DNA of 57,682 nt from an uncultured Bacteroides sp. (GCA_949296415.1 CASFQC010000009.1:1-57682); one strand, 5' to 3'; shown: positions 44,797 to 55,109, counted from the first letter of the stretch. The notes: generated by a model not told the origin, from the letters alone. Numbers and translations are program-made.

Positions 44797-47772
44797 TTAA
44801 AAGTCGAAGCCCAAGGTGAGCGAATAGGTACGGGGTCGCGGATAGAACGAGGCGTCCATGCCGCTGGGCACTTCGGGGTCGGCACCCGAATACTTGGTGA
44901 TGCAGAACACGTTCTGAACCAGCAGACTGGCACTGAGACCGAACCAGCGACTTATGCGACCAAAGTTATAGGACAGCGAAAGGTTGTCCATCTTCAGAAA
45001 CGAACCGTTCTCCACGTAGTAGTCCGACAGGTGTTGACGGCTTTGGAATCCCGTCTCCAGGTAGCTGTGATGCAGGTTGTTCAGCTGGCTGGTATTGTAG
45101 CTCATCGTCTCCCAAGCACCGGTGTTCATGGCCATGCCGTTGTAGACGTAGTTGCCCACGTTAGCGCGGAGGCTGGTGCTGAGTGTCCACTTCTTGTAAC
45201 TAAGCGAAGTGCTCAGGCCGAAAATGAAGTCGGGCGCAGCGGACTTGTAACGGTAGCGGTCTTCGGTGTTGATGACCCCGTCACCGTTCAGGTCGGCGTA
45301 AGCTCCTTCTATGGGACGGCCGGTCTTCTCGTCATACAGCTGCTTGTAGACATAGAACATGTAAGGCTCGTATCCCTCGCTCAGCACTTGCACGCAGTGA
45401 CCGTCTATCCAGGCACCAGCCTCAATGTTAGTGGCGGCACCGCCTTCGACAAGGGAGAGGTTCTTCACCTTCATCTTCTGCCACGTCATGTTGAAGCTGA
45501 CGTCCCAGTTCCAATTGTCAGTCTTGACGGGCGTGGTGTTAAGGCTGACCTCAATGCCTTGGCTGTCCACGTTGCCTACGTTAGTCAGAATGCTCTTGTC
45601 GAAGTTCACTCCGGCGGGCGACGGCACGGTGGCCAGCAAATCCTTGGTCTGGCGGGTATAGTAATCAAAGCTACCCGTGATGCGGTCGTCCAAGAAGCCG
45701 AAGTCAAAGCCCGCATTCCACGATGTGGTAGTTTCCCACTTCAAATTGGATACATATGCCTCGGGACGGAAGGTATGGTGGTACTCCGTACCGAACAGGG
45801 CTTCGGCACCTGTCTGGCTGACGGTGTAGACGGGCAGGTAGTTGTAGTTACCGATGCCGTCCTGCTGGCCGGTGACGCCGTAACTGGCACGCAGTTTCAG
45901 GTTGCTCAGCACGGGATTGTCCTTCAGAAAGTCTTCCTCAGTGAGACGCCAGCCCAAGGCCACGGAGGGGAAGGTACCCCAGCGGTTGTCCGAGCTGAAG
46001 CGCGAGGTACCGTCACGGCGGACAGTGGCCGTCAGCATGTAGCGTGAGTCGAACGAGTAGTTCAAGCGGGCATAATAAGAGAGGAGCACGTGACGTTGGT
46101 CGGAAGCGGCGATGCTGTTCTGCGCTTCGCCCAGTGTGTTGAGTTCATCGTATGCCGGGCTGGTTGTCTTCCAGAATTGGTAGTCGTAACCGACGGTGGC
46201 ATCCACGCTGCTTTTCCAACTTTCGAAGTATTTGTTGTAGTTCAGATAAGCCGTCAGCAGGCGGTTGATATTCTTCTGCGGGCCATACTCGTAGTCACGG
46301 CCATTACTGGTGTTAAACTGAGCCGCCTCGGCTGGCACATAAACTTCACCCTGCCCTTTAGCATAGTCATAGCCCAAGGTGGCGTGAAACTTCAGTTCGG
46401 GCAAGAAGTGCATCTTGTAGTCCACGTCGAAGTTGCCCACGAAACGCGATACACGGCTGGTGGACTTGTATTGCCTGATGGCACCTACGGGGTTCACCGT
46501 ACCGCCGTTGACCAGTTGGCCCACGTTGTCTGTGGCCTCGGTGTAGCCGCCGAAACTGTCTAGGCCGGAATAGACGGGCAGAGTGGGATTCCAAGTGGCA
46601 GCGTTCCAAATGGCATCCGTATTGGCAAAGCGGTTGTTGTTCAGCGAACCTTTGACATTGAGAGTCAGCTTCAGGTGGTCATCAAAGAAGCTGGGCGAGA
46701 GCGATACGCTACCGGTCAGGCGCTTGGCCTTGTCGGTATCCAGCAAACCGTTCTGTACATAGTAGCCTACCGATGCACGGATGGGGAAATTCTCGGCAAT
46801 GCTGCCGGACAGACTCAGGTTATTGTCCGTACCGTATGCCGGGCGATAGACCTCGTCGTTCCAGTCTGTGCGAGCCGTGCCCAGCAAGGCTTGTTGTGCC
46901 GCGCTGCCCTGGGTATTGACCACATTGATAAATTCATCATAACTCAGCATGTCCGTTAACTTTGTACGTGTTTGGATGGACTGTGTGGTGCTGAACGTGG
47001 CCTTCAGCCGTCCGCTGCCGCCTTTCTTGGTCGTGATAATGATAACGCCGTTCGAGGCACGCGAACCGTAGATGGCCGTGGACGAAGCATCTTTCAGGAT
47101 GGTCATGCTCTCAATGTCATTTGGGTTGATGAGCGAGAGGAAATTACCGCTGTTACCGCTAATGCCTCCCGTCTCCAAGGGCACACCATCCAGCACGATA
47201 AGCGGGTCGTTGGAAGCTGTCAGCGAGGCACCGCCACGGATACGGATGGTGCTGCCTGCCGTGGGCGAGCCGCTGGTGCTCATGATTTGCACGCCGCTAA
47301 CCTTACCGTTGATGAGTTGCTCGGGCGAGGCTATCAGTCCGGCGTTGAAGTCATCGCTCTTCACGTTGGTCACCGAACCGGTCAGGTCGCTCTTGCGGGT
47401 GGTACCATAGCCTATGACCACTACATCGCTCAGCATTTGTGCGTCGGGTTGCAGTTTTACGAAGAGATTGCCATCGGCCGGAACAGGTACCGATATGGTG
47501 GTATAACCCACAAAGGAGACTTGCAGCTCCTCCACTCCGTCGGGCACCTTCAGCACGAAGTTGCCGTCCAAGTCAGTAATCACGCCGGTCGAAGTTCCCT
47601 TGACCAACACACTGGCTCCGATCATGGGGAGGCCGGTTTCATCCACGACCTGTCCCTTCACCTCGCGTCCGCCTTGTGCCCAAAGCGGGGAGGAGATTCC
47701 CAAGCAAACGATGCACATCAGGCACAGGCAGAGCCGTCGCATCATGCTTGCATTCCACAGTTTGTTTTTCAT
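44797..47772 (-). CDS. SusC-family TonB-dependent oligosaccharide importer
   Basis: A 991-residue SusC/RagA receptor. Signal peptide 1 to about 32; carboxypeptidase-regulatory domain about 36-110 (VKGQVVDETGLPMIGASVLV); TonB box region SDVVVIGYGTTRKSDLTGSV near residue 115-135; plug with the RagA signature IRIRGGASLTASNDPLIVLD; 22-strand barrel ending TYSLTLGFDF. It imports galacto-oligosaccharides across the outer membrane with SusD. Second gene of the operon, 48 bp after the GH147-like gene. Confidence 0.97.
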   Translation of the reverse strand: MKNKLWNASMMRRLCLCLMCIVCLGISSPLWAQGGREVKGQVVDETGLPMIGASVLVKGTSTGVITDLDGNFVLKVPDGVEELQVSFVGYTTISVPVPADGNLFVKLQPDAQMLSDVVVIGYGTTRKSDLTGSVTNVKSDDFNAGLIASPEQLINGKVSGVQIMSTSGSPTAGSTIRIRGGASLTASNDPLIVLDGVPLETGGISGNSGNFLSLINPNDIESMTILKDASSTAIYGSRASNGVIIITTKKGGSGRLKATFSTTQSIQTRTKLTDMLSYDEFINVVNTQGSAAQQALLGTARTDWNDEVYRPAYGTDNNLSLSGSIAENFPIRASVGYYVQNGLLDTDKAKRLTGSVSLSPSFFDDHLKLTLNVKGSLNNNRFANTDAIWNAATWNPTLPVYSGLDSFGGYTEATDNVGQLVNGGTVNPVGAIRQYKSTSRVSRFVGNFDVDYKMHFLPELKFHATLGYDYAKGQGEVYVPAEAAQFNTSNGRDYEYGPQKNINRLLTAYLNYNKYFESWKSSVDATVGYDYQFWKTTSPAYDELNTLGEAQNSIAASDQRHVLLSYYARLNYSFDSRYMLTATVRRDGTSRFSSDNRWGTFPSVALGWRLTEEDFLKDNPVLSNLKLRASYGVTGQQDGIGNYNYLPVYTVSQTGAEALFGTEYHHTFRPEAYVSNLKWETTTSWNAGFDFGFLDDRITGSFDYYTRQTKDLLATVPSPAGVNFDKSILTNVGNVDSQGIEVSLNTTPVKTDNWNWDVSFNMTWQKMKVKNLSLVEGGAATNIEAGAWIDGHCVQVLSEGYEPYMFYVYKQLYDEKTGRPIEGAYADLNGDGVINTEDRYRYKSAAPDFIFGLSTSLSYKKWTLSTSLRANVGNYVYNGMAMNTGAWETMSYNTSQLNNLHHSYLETGFQSRQHLSDYYVENGSFLKMDNLSLSYNFGRISRWFGLSASLLVQNVFCITKYSGADPEVPSGMDASFYPRPRTYSLTLGFDF

Positions 47773-47820
47773 ACGTAAATTGTTTTTAATTGAGTTGATA
47801 AATAGGGTAAAAAATTAGTC

Positions 47821-50397
47821 TTACTCCAGCCAGACTTCGCCCAGTTCCAAACGGCTTTCTGTGCCCGGACTTTGTCGGGAGATGCGCAGTTCCAGGGTTT
47901 CAATGTCTGTTGCCCGTAGCGGAAGGGGCGTTTCGGGGTGGAAATAGGGTTCGAGGAACGACGGGTAGGCCAAGGGCAGTAAGGCTGTATCCGTCAGTTT
48001 CAAGGCTTGAAGCGGGATACGCACCACGCCGTCCGCATCCGGTGCGGGACAATCGGCCAGATAGGTATAGCCCGCCGTAGTGACCACGCCCGCCTGCAAC
48101 GTCTGTGGCTTCGCGCCGAGGTGCAGGCACAGCGTCCGGCATTGGTCCAGACGGGCAACACGCCCACACAGGTCATCCTTCACGTAGCAGCGCAGGAAGA
48201 AGGTCTCGCCCTCAGCCTTCGGAACGTAAGTGAGGCGGGTGGCCGACTTCTCGGTCAGGGTTCGTGGTGCTGGCTGCATCTCCACCTGGCTCCATTCAGG
48301 CAGGACAAAGGTCTCCGCCGAGGAAGCTAAAGATGCGGCATCCAGCAGCAACAAGGGGGCATCGGGAGCTTGCACGGCGGTTTGGTAATACGTATAGTCC
48401 GTGTAATCCCAGTCCAGCGGTCCTTTGGACGTACCCGAGGGGAAGGTCTGTTTCCGTCCTCCGACAAAGAGCACAAGATTGTAGCGGTAAGTGCCCTGCA
48501 CCAGGTCGGAAGCGGAGACAGTGGCCTGCCAGGTATAGCCGCCCATATACTGCATCTTGAGGTAAGGGTTCTTGTCGTTCCAGAAGGAGACGCGGTCGGT
48601 GTAGACGAGGATGGAATCAGGCTGCACGGCTCCCGCCACGGTGGCGGTGAGGAGCAGGTCCTGCCCGGCCTCCACGCTATGAAAGGGACGATGGCGAACA
48701 ATGAATCCATCTTCAGGTGTCAATGCTATAGATGGCTGTACGTATTCGCCCAGCATAATGTTTCGCCAAGGAGTGTCCGCCGTCCAGGGGCTGGAGGGTG
48801 TTACGCCTTTACGCTGCAAAAGGTAGGTGCCGGGAGTGAGGGCGGCGATGGTGCCATCGGACGATGTGTCAAAGCGGTGGTTGCCCGGATTCAGCCCTGT
48901 CACACTGAACTGCCTACCCAAGTCGGGCACGTCCAAGGTCATGTCCCAAGCACGACGCACAATCTGCATCACTTTCTTGTCCAGCGAAGGTTTGGCAAAG
49001 GGGTCGGATACCTGCACCACGTCGGGCATCACCTCCAGTCGCCAAACGCCCTTTTCCAGACGGTCCAGCCAGTAGAGGCCCGTACCCTCATAACGCACGA
49101 CAGGCGAGCTTCCACAGCCGGCAACGGACTCCAATCTGGCGGCATCCTTGGGCTGCGTACGGGTGTGGTTGGAGTAATAGAACTTCTGTCCGTCGTTCAG
49201 CTCGCTCAGGTCTTCTGTATAACTGACGCGGAAGTCGTGGAACAGCGTGTCCGCCGGATAGGCCGGAAACTGCTCGCCCCTCTTCACAGACTTGGCCACC
49301 TCGGCGGCAATCATCAATCCGATGGCTTTGCCTGGCGTATAGGCGGTGTTGAGGTAGTGGGTTTGGTACTCGGTGTTATAGGCCGCCATGTCAATGGGGT
49401 CATAGGCGAATTGCGTTATCCATTGGAATCCGGCGGAGCGGAACGTGCGCACCGTAGCAGGATACATATAGCTGCCCAGCACATCGCCCGGGTCGAACTC
49501 ATAGACCAGACGGGCCTTGGTATCAAAGCCTTTCACCTCGTCGGCGAAGGGGATGTCATATCGCTCCACCGCCGGAAGGCAGTTGCCCGTACGGGTTCGG
49601 CCGGACACCAGGCCGGTGGGGTACCATTGGTAAGTGGTGCCCTGAATGCCGGTATTGTAATAGGCTTGAACGACTTGACCGTTGTGGCTGACGTTGTAAA
49701 ACACGGGCTTACGGTTGCCGGCCCGCTTCAGGGCACGGAGCATCCGCTCAATGTAGGCTTGGGTCTCTTCAATAGTTCCGGCATGGCAAGGCTCGTTGTT
49801 GATTTCAAAACCCACAATATAGGGGTCGTCCTTATAGCTGCGGCCGGTGTAAGCATTGATGTGACGCACCAAGGCTGCGGCATAGCGTTCTTGCGCCGCG
49901 ATGGCATCGGGATTTTGATGGATGCTGCATTTGTCATAGAGATACGAATAGCCTCCCGTCGGTTCGTTCCGTTCGGGATAGCCGTTACCGAAATTGGTCT
50001 GCAGGGTGACGAGGATGCGGATGCCCCGCTCCTCCAATTTGGAAAACAGGTAGTCCAAGAGATTCAAGTGCTCATTCTCCAGCAAGTTGCCCTCGGCATC
50101 AGAAATCTCCACATCCCATATATGGATGCGGTAGGCATTAATGCCCAAGCGGGCCATGTGGTAGACATCACGGTCAATGGCCGCCTTGCGGTCCACACCC
50201 AAATAGCCCATGACCCGATAGGCGTGTGCAAAGGGCAAGGTGTAATTGACTCCGAAGAAGGATGCTTCGTCTTTCGTGTCCGACCAACGCATCACTCCTT
50301 GCCGGTCCACATAAATGACTGGTATATTCTCCCCGGCCCGGACTGATGGAATGATTGCCAACAAGCAACCTAACAGAACAATGATTTGTCTCTTCAT
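47821..50397 (-). CDS. GH147-like beta-galactosidase (clan GH-A)
   Basis: An 858-residue exported protein with a signal peptide (IIPSVRAG). Residues about 40-400 form a TIM barrel of clan GH-A: ARLGINAYRIHIWDVEISDA, ILVTLQTNFGNGYPERNEPT, acid/base Glu in GFEINNEPCHAG near residue 205, probable nucleophile Glu in RLVYEFDPGDVLGSYMYPAT. The second half is beta-sandwich and binding-type domains. In the B. ovatus galactan locus, which has this same gene order, the gene at this position is the founding member of GH147 (a beta-galactosidase), so I assign that family by context and length; I have not aligned it. If not GH147 it is still a GH-A galactanase-locus enzyme. First gene of the operon. Confidence 0.78.
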   Translation of the reverse strand: MKRQIIVLLGCLLAIIPSVRAGENIPVIYVDRQGVMRWSDTKDEASFFGVNYTLPFAHAYRVMGYLGVDRKAAIDRDVYHMARLGINAYRIHIWDVEISDAEGNLLENEHLNLLDYLFSKLEERGIRILVTLQTNFGNGYPERNEPTGGYSYLYDKCSIHQNPDAIAAQERYAAALVRHINAYTGRSYKDDPYIVGFEINNEPCHAGTIEETQAYIERMLRALKRAGNRKPVFYNVSHNGQVVQAYYNTGIQGTTYQWYPTGLVSGRTRTGNCLPAVERYDIPFADEVKGFDTKARLVYEFDPGDVLGSYMYPATVRTFRSAGFQWITQFAYDPIDMAAYNTEYQTHYLNTAYTPGKAIGLMIAAEVAKSVKRGEQFPAYPADTLFHDFRVSYTEDLSELNDGQKFYYSNHTRTQPKDAARLESVAGCGSSPVVRYEGTGLYWLDRLEKGVWRLEVMPDVVQVSDPFAKPSLDKKVMQIVRRAWDMTLDVPDLGRQFSVTGLNPGNHRFDTSSDGTIAALTPGTYLLQRKGVTPSSPWTADTPWRNIMLGEYVQPSIALTPEDGFIVRHRPFHSVEAGQDLLLTATVAGAVQPDSILVYTDRVSFWNDKNPYLKMQYMGGYTWQATVSASDLVQGTYRYNLVLFVGGRKQTFPSGTSKGPLDWDYTDYTYYQTAVQAPDAPLLLLDAASLASSAETFVLPEWSQVEMQPAPRTLTEKSATRLTYVPKAEGETFFLRCYVKDDLCGRVARLDQCRTLCLHLGAKPQTLQAGVVTTAGYTYLADCPAPDADGVVRIPLQALKLTDTALLPLAYPSFLEPYFHPETPLPLRATDIETLELRISRQSPGTESRLELGEVWLE

Positions 50398-50421
50398 GCG
50401 AACTTTAAAATTTTACGAAGG

Positions 50422-50429
50422 CAAAGGTA
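50422..50429 (-). promoter_or_regulatory. -7 element of the galactan operon
   Basis: Minus-strand TACCTTTG lies 24 bases before the GH147-like ATG. No good -33 is visible, as expected for a promoter activated by the HTCS. The activator site itself should lie in 50430-50485, a gap of only about 55 bp to the HTCS stop, or inside the end of the HTCS gene. Confidence 0.55.
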
Positions 50430-50485
50430 GAGACAGCCGTCCGCGTGCGAAAGCACAAATCGGACAGAAAAGAACAAAAAACGGA

Positions 50486-53400
50486 CTAATACTGCTTAGG
50501 AGTGACTCCAAAAGCACTTTGGAAGCACTTGGAAAAGTAAGAATGGTTGGAAAAGCCTACCATATACATCACTTCGGCCACGGTAAATTTATGCTGTTTC
50601 AACAGGATGGCAGCCTTCTTCATACGGATGGATTTGATGTATTCCACGGGTGTCTGTCCGGTCAGTTGCTTGAGCTTGCGGTACATTTGCTTGCTGCTTG
50701 TGTCCGTCCATTCACAAAGGGCGTTGACATTAAGTTCAGAGTCCGAGATGTGTTTCTCTATCAGTTGGGTCACGGTGGCCAGGAATTTCTCATCAGGAGA
50801 GACTGTTTCCACATCCTTGGGTTGGGCAATGGCTTCAAGGCGGGCCTTGGCCTCGTAGGTCTGGCGTCTGGACAGTAGTTGTTCCACTCTTGACAGAAGG
50901 ATGTCAGGCTCAAAAGGTTTGACAATGAAAGCATCAATGTGCAGGCGGATACTTTCCAATTCGGTCTGCTTGTCCGCTTGGCCTGTCAGCAGAATGATGG
51001 GGACGGTCAAGGCGGGAACGTACTTCTTCAGTTGGCGCACCATATCAAAGCCGTCCATGACGGGCATCATCACGTCGGAAATGATGAGGGCTGGCACCTC
51101 CTGACGCACCAGTTCAAGAGCCTCCTTGCCGTTGGCGGCTCTGCGGCAACGGTAGCGGGCGTGCAATACCTGATGGATGAAGTCTGCCGTATCCGGGTCG
51201 TCCTCAACCACCAACACCACTGGGGTATCAGAAGGCAGAGGTGGCTCATCGTCGGCCAGACGTGGTCCGACGGGTGTACTGTCAGCCGGCTGTAGGCCGT
51301 CCGAAGCCACAGGTGCGGGCATCTCCACACCGGGTAAGGTGACAGTCACGGTGGTTCCTTCCCCGGCTGCGGACTTCAATGCCACGCTGCCGCCGTGCAG
51401 CTCGGTATAGGTCTTCACCAGATAAAGGCCGATGCCGGTGCCTGCGGTCTTGCCCGCCGTACGGGATGACTGGAAGAAGCGTTGGAACACGTAGGGCTGT
51501 TCTGGCAGAGGAATGCCCAAGCCGGTGTCGGACACGGCGATACAGGCAGCCTTCCCGTCCTCGCTGAGTGAGATGGAGAGCGTCACCTGCCCGCCGTCAG
51601 GCGTGTACTTCACGGCGTTGGAGAGCAGGTTATCCAAGATGGACTCCAGCTTGACGGCATCTATCAGGAGGTAGAGGACAGGCTGCTCGCTCCGGAACTC
51701 AAAGCGCAGGGCCTTGCCCCGCGAAGTGTTGTCGGCATAGAGACTGAAGAGGTTGCGGGCGAACTGCACCAGCTCAACCTGCGACTGAATCAGCAGCAAG
51801 TTGCTGCCGCTATCCACTCGGTTGATGTCCAGCCCGCTGTGGATGAGTGAATTCAGCTTCATGGCGTTGCGTTGCACTTGTTCCAGGACTTGCCGTTCCA
51901 GCTTGTTACGCACTTGCGGCAAGAGGCGGCTGACAGGGGCGATGATCATGCTGAGCGGCGTCTTCAGATCGTGGGAGAGGTTGGCATAGAAATCCATTTT
52001 GGCCTGCGACTGTTCCAGGATTTGTTTCTTTTCCAAACGTACCAGTTTCAGGTGGTTCTTCACACGGAAAAAGTTCACCGTCCAGGCCACTAAAGCCAAA
52101 GCCAGCAGGCCATACACGGACATGGCCCAAGGGGCATAGTACCAGGGTGGAAGGATGTCAATGTCCAGCGTGTAGGGATTTCCCTCCGGGCGGCCATTGT
52201 CATCCAGACGGGTGGCCATCAGGCAGTGATGCCCGTAGGCCAGGTTGTTGAAGGTAATGCGGTTGGTACCGGGTTGCAGGAGAGTCCAATCGTTCCCTGT
52301 CTCATCCCAGCGGTAGACGATGGAGCTTTTCTCTTCCGACGAATAGGGCAAATCGGACAGCTCAATGGCCAGGTTGCGTTGGTGATACGCCAAGCGCAGG
52401 CGGCGGGCATAGCGGATGCCGCTGTCGGCTTCGCCCGGTGCGGGGTGATAAAGCCGGTTGTTGACATACAGGGCAGTGAGCCGCAAGGGATAGTGCGGAC
52501 GCTCTTCCAGCAGCCGGGCGGGCGAGGCTACGGCAAAGCCATCCACCATGCCCAGGTAGAGCAGCCGGTCCGCCGGGTCGTAGTAGAGGGACGTGAAGCG
52601 TTGTTCGGCCACGTTCAGACGGCGCAGGGACGTTCCTTCGCGGTCGGTGACCCAGAAACCGCCGGAAGTGGAAACCCAAATGCGGCCCTCGGCCTCGGTC
52701 ATGCAGAGCACCTCCTGGTGATTGCCGGTGCCGAAGGGCAAGGACAGAATACGTCCGTCCGCCGGGTTGATGCGCATCACTCCCCTCTGGCTTCCTACCC
52801 AGATGTGCCCGTCCGTGCCGCACAGCAGGAAGGTAGGCACCTGCTCCCCGTTAAGCACATCGGCGGCCACGTGGGTCACCCGGCCCGTACGGGGGTCAAT
52901 CTTCTCCAGACTGTTCACATTGTTATAGAACAAGGCCCATACGTTCCCGTCGTGGTCCTGCACCATCTGGTTAACGAAGAGGCCCGGCAGGCCGTTGTCT
53001 GTGGTGAACATCCGGCGGGCCACGTGCTCGCCGCTGCTCTCCTTGAGCAGTGCCCGCTTGTCCACCACGAAGATGCCGCCCAGACAGGTAGCTATCCACA
53101 ACTGGCTGTCGGTGTCCTCAAAGATGCCGTACACCCAGTTGGCATTGTAGCGGCGGGTACTGTCCACGATGTTGTAAGCCACAAAGCGGCGGGTCTGGGC
53201 ATCATAGCGGTTCACGCCCCCATCTGTCGCCACCCACAGGATTCCGTCGCGATCCTCGTAGAGCTGGCGGACGCGGTTGTGCGACAAGGGGTGGCGCGTG
53301 TCGCCCATCTTGTACCACTCGCTCCGCACGGTCTCTCCCCCGTCCTTGTTTCCGGAACGCTGGAAACGTATCAGCCCGTTGGTTCCCCCGAACCAGTAAT

Positions 53401-54475
53401 AACCCTCGTGGTCGCGCAGCATGGCATAGAACCGGTTGCCCTCGCCCGTGCCCGTAATGGAAGCGATGGATGCCTGCAGCAGAGCCGTCCGATGCCTTGA
53501 CAGGGAGATGCCATAGTCAGTGCCCAGCCAGATGTTGCCGTCGCTGTCCTTCAGGATGGTCCAGACGATATTGCTGGAGAGCGACTGCGGGTTGCGCGAG
53601 TCGTGCACAATGTGTTCCGGGAGGCCGTTCCCGCCGTTGTGCACATACAGCCCGTTGTCTGTCCCTGCCAGCAGCTGGCCGTCGTTGTCCAAGGCGAGCG
53701 ACTTCACCGAGTTGCCTTCGAATCCATTGACAGCCAAGGTCTTCCCGCCTGTCCGGTGGGCATATCGCAGAAGGCCTCCCTCCATCCCGATCCACAGGCA
53801 GTCGCGTCTGCGGTCTTCCAACAGGACATTGACAAAGCGGTTGCTTTTCCCCTTCCACACCGGCAAACGGACAGGCTCGTAAGTCGTGCCAACGCCCGCA
53901 CGCAAGCGGCAGCAACCGTCGTATGTGCCTACGTAGAGGCAGCCATCCGAAGCGGCCAACAGAGCATACACAGCCCGGTGGGGCATCCCCTCACTGGCAT
54001 CGGTCAGTTGTCCCGAGGCAGGGTCGTAAGCATACAGTCCGTGCAGGGTTCCCAGCCACCAGCGTCCGCCGAAGTGTGCCAAGGCACGGATGTCCCTGGG
54101 AAAATCCGTCCCCGTCTCTACGTATTCATCCTTGCGGTAATTGTAGACCAGCAGGCCATTATCCGCGCCGAGGTACAGATGCGTGCTGTCCGCCACCGCG
54201 CCGCAATAGATGCGTGTATTCTGCCGGGTGCCGTACTCAAAGCATTGCTGTGCCGTGTAGCCATCATAGCAGAACAATCCCCTATCCGACCCGACCCACA
54301 ACAAACCCTCCGTGTCCTGCACCAGACAGGTAACCACGGCAGCGTGTGCGCCCAGTCCCACGCGGTGGAACCGCGCATAGTCCGGCAACAGTTCGGAGGC
54401 CAGGCCAGATGTCGGAAACCCGGCGGTCCAGATGCCCAAAAGGAGGAATAGGGAGTATAGGATAGTGTTTCGCAT
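50486..54475 (-). CDS. Hybrid two-component system regulator of the galactan locus
   Basis: A 1329-residue one-protein sensor-regulator. Signal peptide about 1-26; a periplasmic sensor of two seven-bladed propellers built from reg_prop repeats (GLLWVGSDRGLFCYDG, GNIWLGTDYGISLSRH, GILWVATDGGVNRYDA) and a Y_Y_Y domain before a membrane segment at about 781-803; HisKA with the active His near residue 835 in YANLSHDLKTPLSMI; HATPase (NLLSNAVKYTPDGG, VSDTGLGI, GTGIGLYLVKTYTELHGG); receiver with Asp near 1134 in IISDVMMPVMDG; AraC-type HTH at about 1235-1329. It senses galacto-oligosaccharides in the periplasm and activates the locus. It is upstream of, and transcribed in the same direction as, its target operon. 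Minus-strand -7 TATGTTTG is at 54499-54506. Confidence 0.96.
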   Translation of the reverse strand: MRNTILYSLFLLLGIWTAGFPTSGLASELLPDYARFHRVGLGAHAAVVTCLVQDTEGLLWVGSDRGLFCYDGYTAQQCFEYGTRQNTRIYCGAVADSTHLYLGADNGLLVYNYRKDEYVETGTDFPRDIRALAHFGGRWWLGTLHGLYAYDPASGQLTDASEGMPHRAVYALLAASDGCLYVGTYDGCCRLRAGVGTTYEPVRLPVWKGKSNRFVNVLLEDRRRDCLWIGMEGGLLRYAHRTGGKTLAVNGFEGNSVKSLALDNDGQLLAGTDNGLYVHNGGNGLPEHIVHDSRNPQSLSSNIVWTILKDSDGNIWLGTDYGISLSRHRTALLQASIASITGTGEGNRFYAMLRDHEGYYWFGGTNGLIRFQRSGNKDGGETVRSEWYKMGDTRHPLSHNRVRQLYEDRDGILWVATDGGVNRYDAQTRRFVAYNIVDSTRRYNANWVYGIFEDTDSQLWIATCLGGIFVVDKRALLKESSGEHVARRMFTTDNGLPGLFVNQMVQDHDGNVWALFYNNVNSLEKIDPRTGRVTHVAADVLNGEQVPTFLLCGTDGHIWVGSQRGVMRINPADGRILSLPFGTGNHQEVLCMTEAEGRIWVSTSGGFWVTDREGTSLRRLNVAEQRFTSLYYDPADRLLYLGMVDGFAVASPARLLEERPHYPLRLTALYVNNRLYHPAPGEADSGIRYARRLRLAYHQRNLAIELSDLPYSSEEKSSIVYRWDETGNDWTLLQPGTNRITFNNLAYGHHCLMATRLDDNGRPEGNPYTLDIDILPPWYYAPWAMSVYGLLALALVAWTVNFFRVKNHLKLVRLEKKQILEQSQAKMDFYANLSHDLKTPLSMIIAPVSRLLPQVRNKLERQVLEQVQRNAMKLNSLIHSGLDINRVDSGSNLLLIQSQVELVQFARNLFSLYADNTSRGKALRFEFRSEQPVLYLLIDAVKLESILDNLLSNAVKYTPDGGQVTLSISLSEDGKAACIAVSDTGLGIPLPEQPYVFQRFFQSSRTAGKTAGTGIGLYLVKTYTELHGGSVALKSAAGEGTTVTVTLPGVEMPAPVASDGLQPADSTPVGPRLADDEPPLPSDTPVVLVVEDDPDTADFIHQVLHARYRCRRAANGKEALELVRQEVPALIISDVMMPVMDGFDMVRQLKKYVPALTVPIILLTGQADKQTELESIRLHIDAFIVKPFEPDILLSRVEQLLSRRQTYEAKARLEAIAQPKDVETVSPDEKFLATVTQLIEKHISDSELNVNALCEWTDTSSKQMYRKLKQLTGQTPVEYIKSIRMKKAAILLKQHKFTVAEVMYMVGFSNHSYFSKCFQSAFGVTPKQY

Positions 54476-54630
54476 GACTGTCTGTTTAAGTCAGGGAGCA
54501 AACATACGGAAAAACTTTGAAATATCTTTGCCTGTCACCAGGTAATCACCCCATCGGGTAGTGCCCGTCCCGTCCCCGCCTCCCGATGGGGACGACGGCG
54601 CAAGTTCCCAGCGGACGGCTGGCGGACGGA

Positions 54631-55089
54631 CTATCGCGGTTCTGCCGTCTGTCCCTCCCGCACGGCACAATCGGGACACAATCCCTTCAGCACATAATTC
54701 ACGCTGTCCACGCTGAATCCTTCCGGCAGGCTGACCACCGGAGTGGGTATGTTGGTGAAACAGAAGGTCCTGTTGCACTTCATGCAGTGGAAATGGGTAT
54801 GCAGGTCGCTTACCTCGCACATGCAGGAAGCATCGCATACGGCATACTTGAAGGAGCCAGTCCCGTCGTCTATGCTGTGGATAAGGTGGTGTGAAAGGAA
54901 GAGAGTCAGCGTGCGGTATATGGTGGACTTGTCTACCGTGTCAAGCATGTCTTCCAGGTCGGACAGGGATACTGACCGTCCCGCACCCAGCATGGCCTTC
55001 AGCACCAGCAGGCGAATGGCCGTGGGCTGTATGGCCCTTAGGGCCAGCAGGTCCAGGCTCTTTTTTTCCTTATTGTCTGTTGTTGTCAT
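54631..55089 (-). CDS. Fur-family regulator linked to the zinc-type ATPase
   Basis: A 152-residue Fur-family metalloregulator. The ATG at 55089 (MTTTDNKEKK) is preferred: the frame runs back to 55188 only by overlapping the ATPase gene. Winged helix: LSDLEDMLDTVDKSTIYRTL. Metal region: HTHFHCMKCNRTFCF with one CxxC, and CPDC at the end. The position that is Asp in PerR and Glu in Fur is Cys here, which favours a thiophilic metal such as zinc. It lies 20 bp after the ATPase, so both are one operon; a zinc-responsive role is inferred from that context. Confidence 0.85.
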   Translation of the reverse strand: MTTTDNKEKKSLDLLALRAIQPTAIRLLVLKAMLGAGRSVSLSDLEDMLDTVDKSTIYRTLTLFLSHHLIHSIDDGTGSFKYAVCDASCMCEVSDLHTHFHCMKCNRTFCFTNIPTPVVSLPEGFSVDSVNYVLKGLCPDCAVREGQTAEPR

Positions 55090-55109
55090 ATCATTATCCT
55101 CTACAGGTT

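Noticed and set aside
48370-50346. 658-codon frame antisense to the GH147-like gene
   Set aside because: The minus-strand frame has signal peptide and catalytic motifs; the antisense product has none.
54523-54530. Plus-strand TATCTTTG near the HTCS start
   Set aside because: No plus-strand gene follows; it would give antisense RNA into the Fur/ATPase operon, for which there is no other sign.
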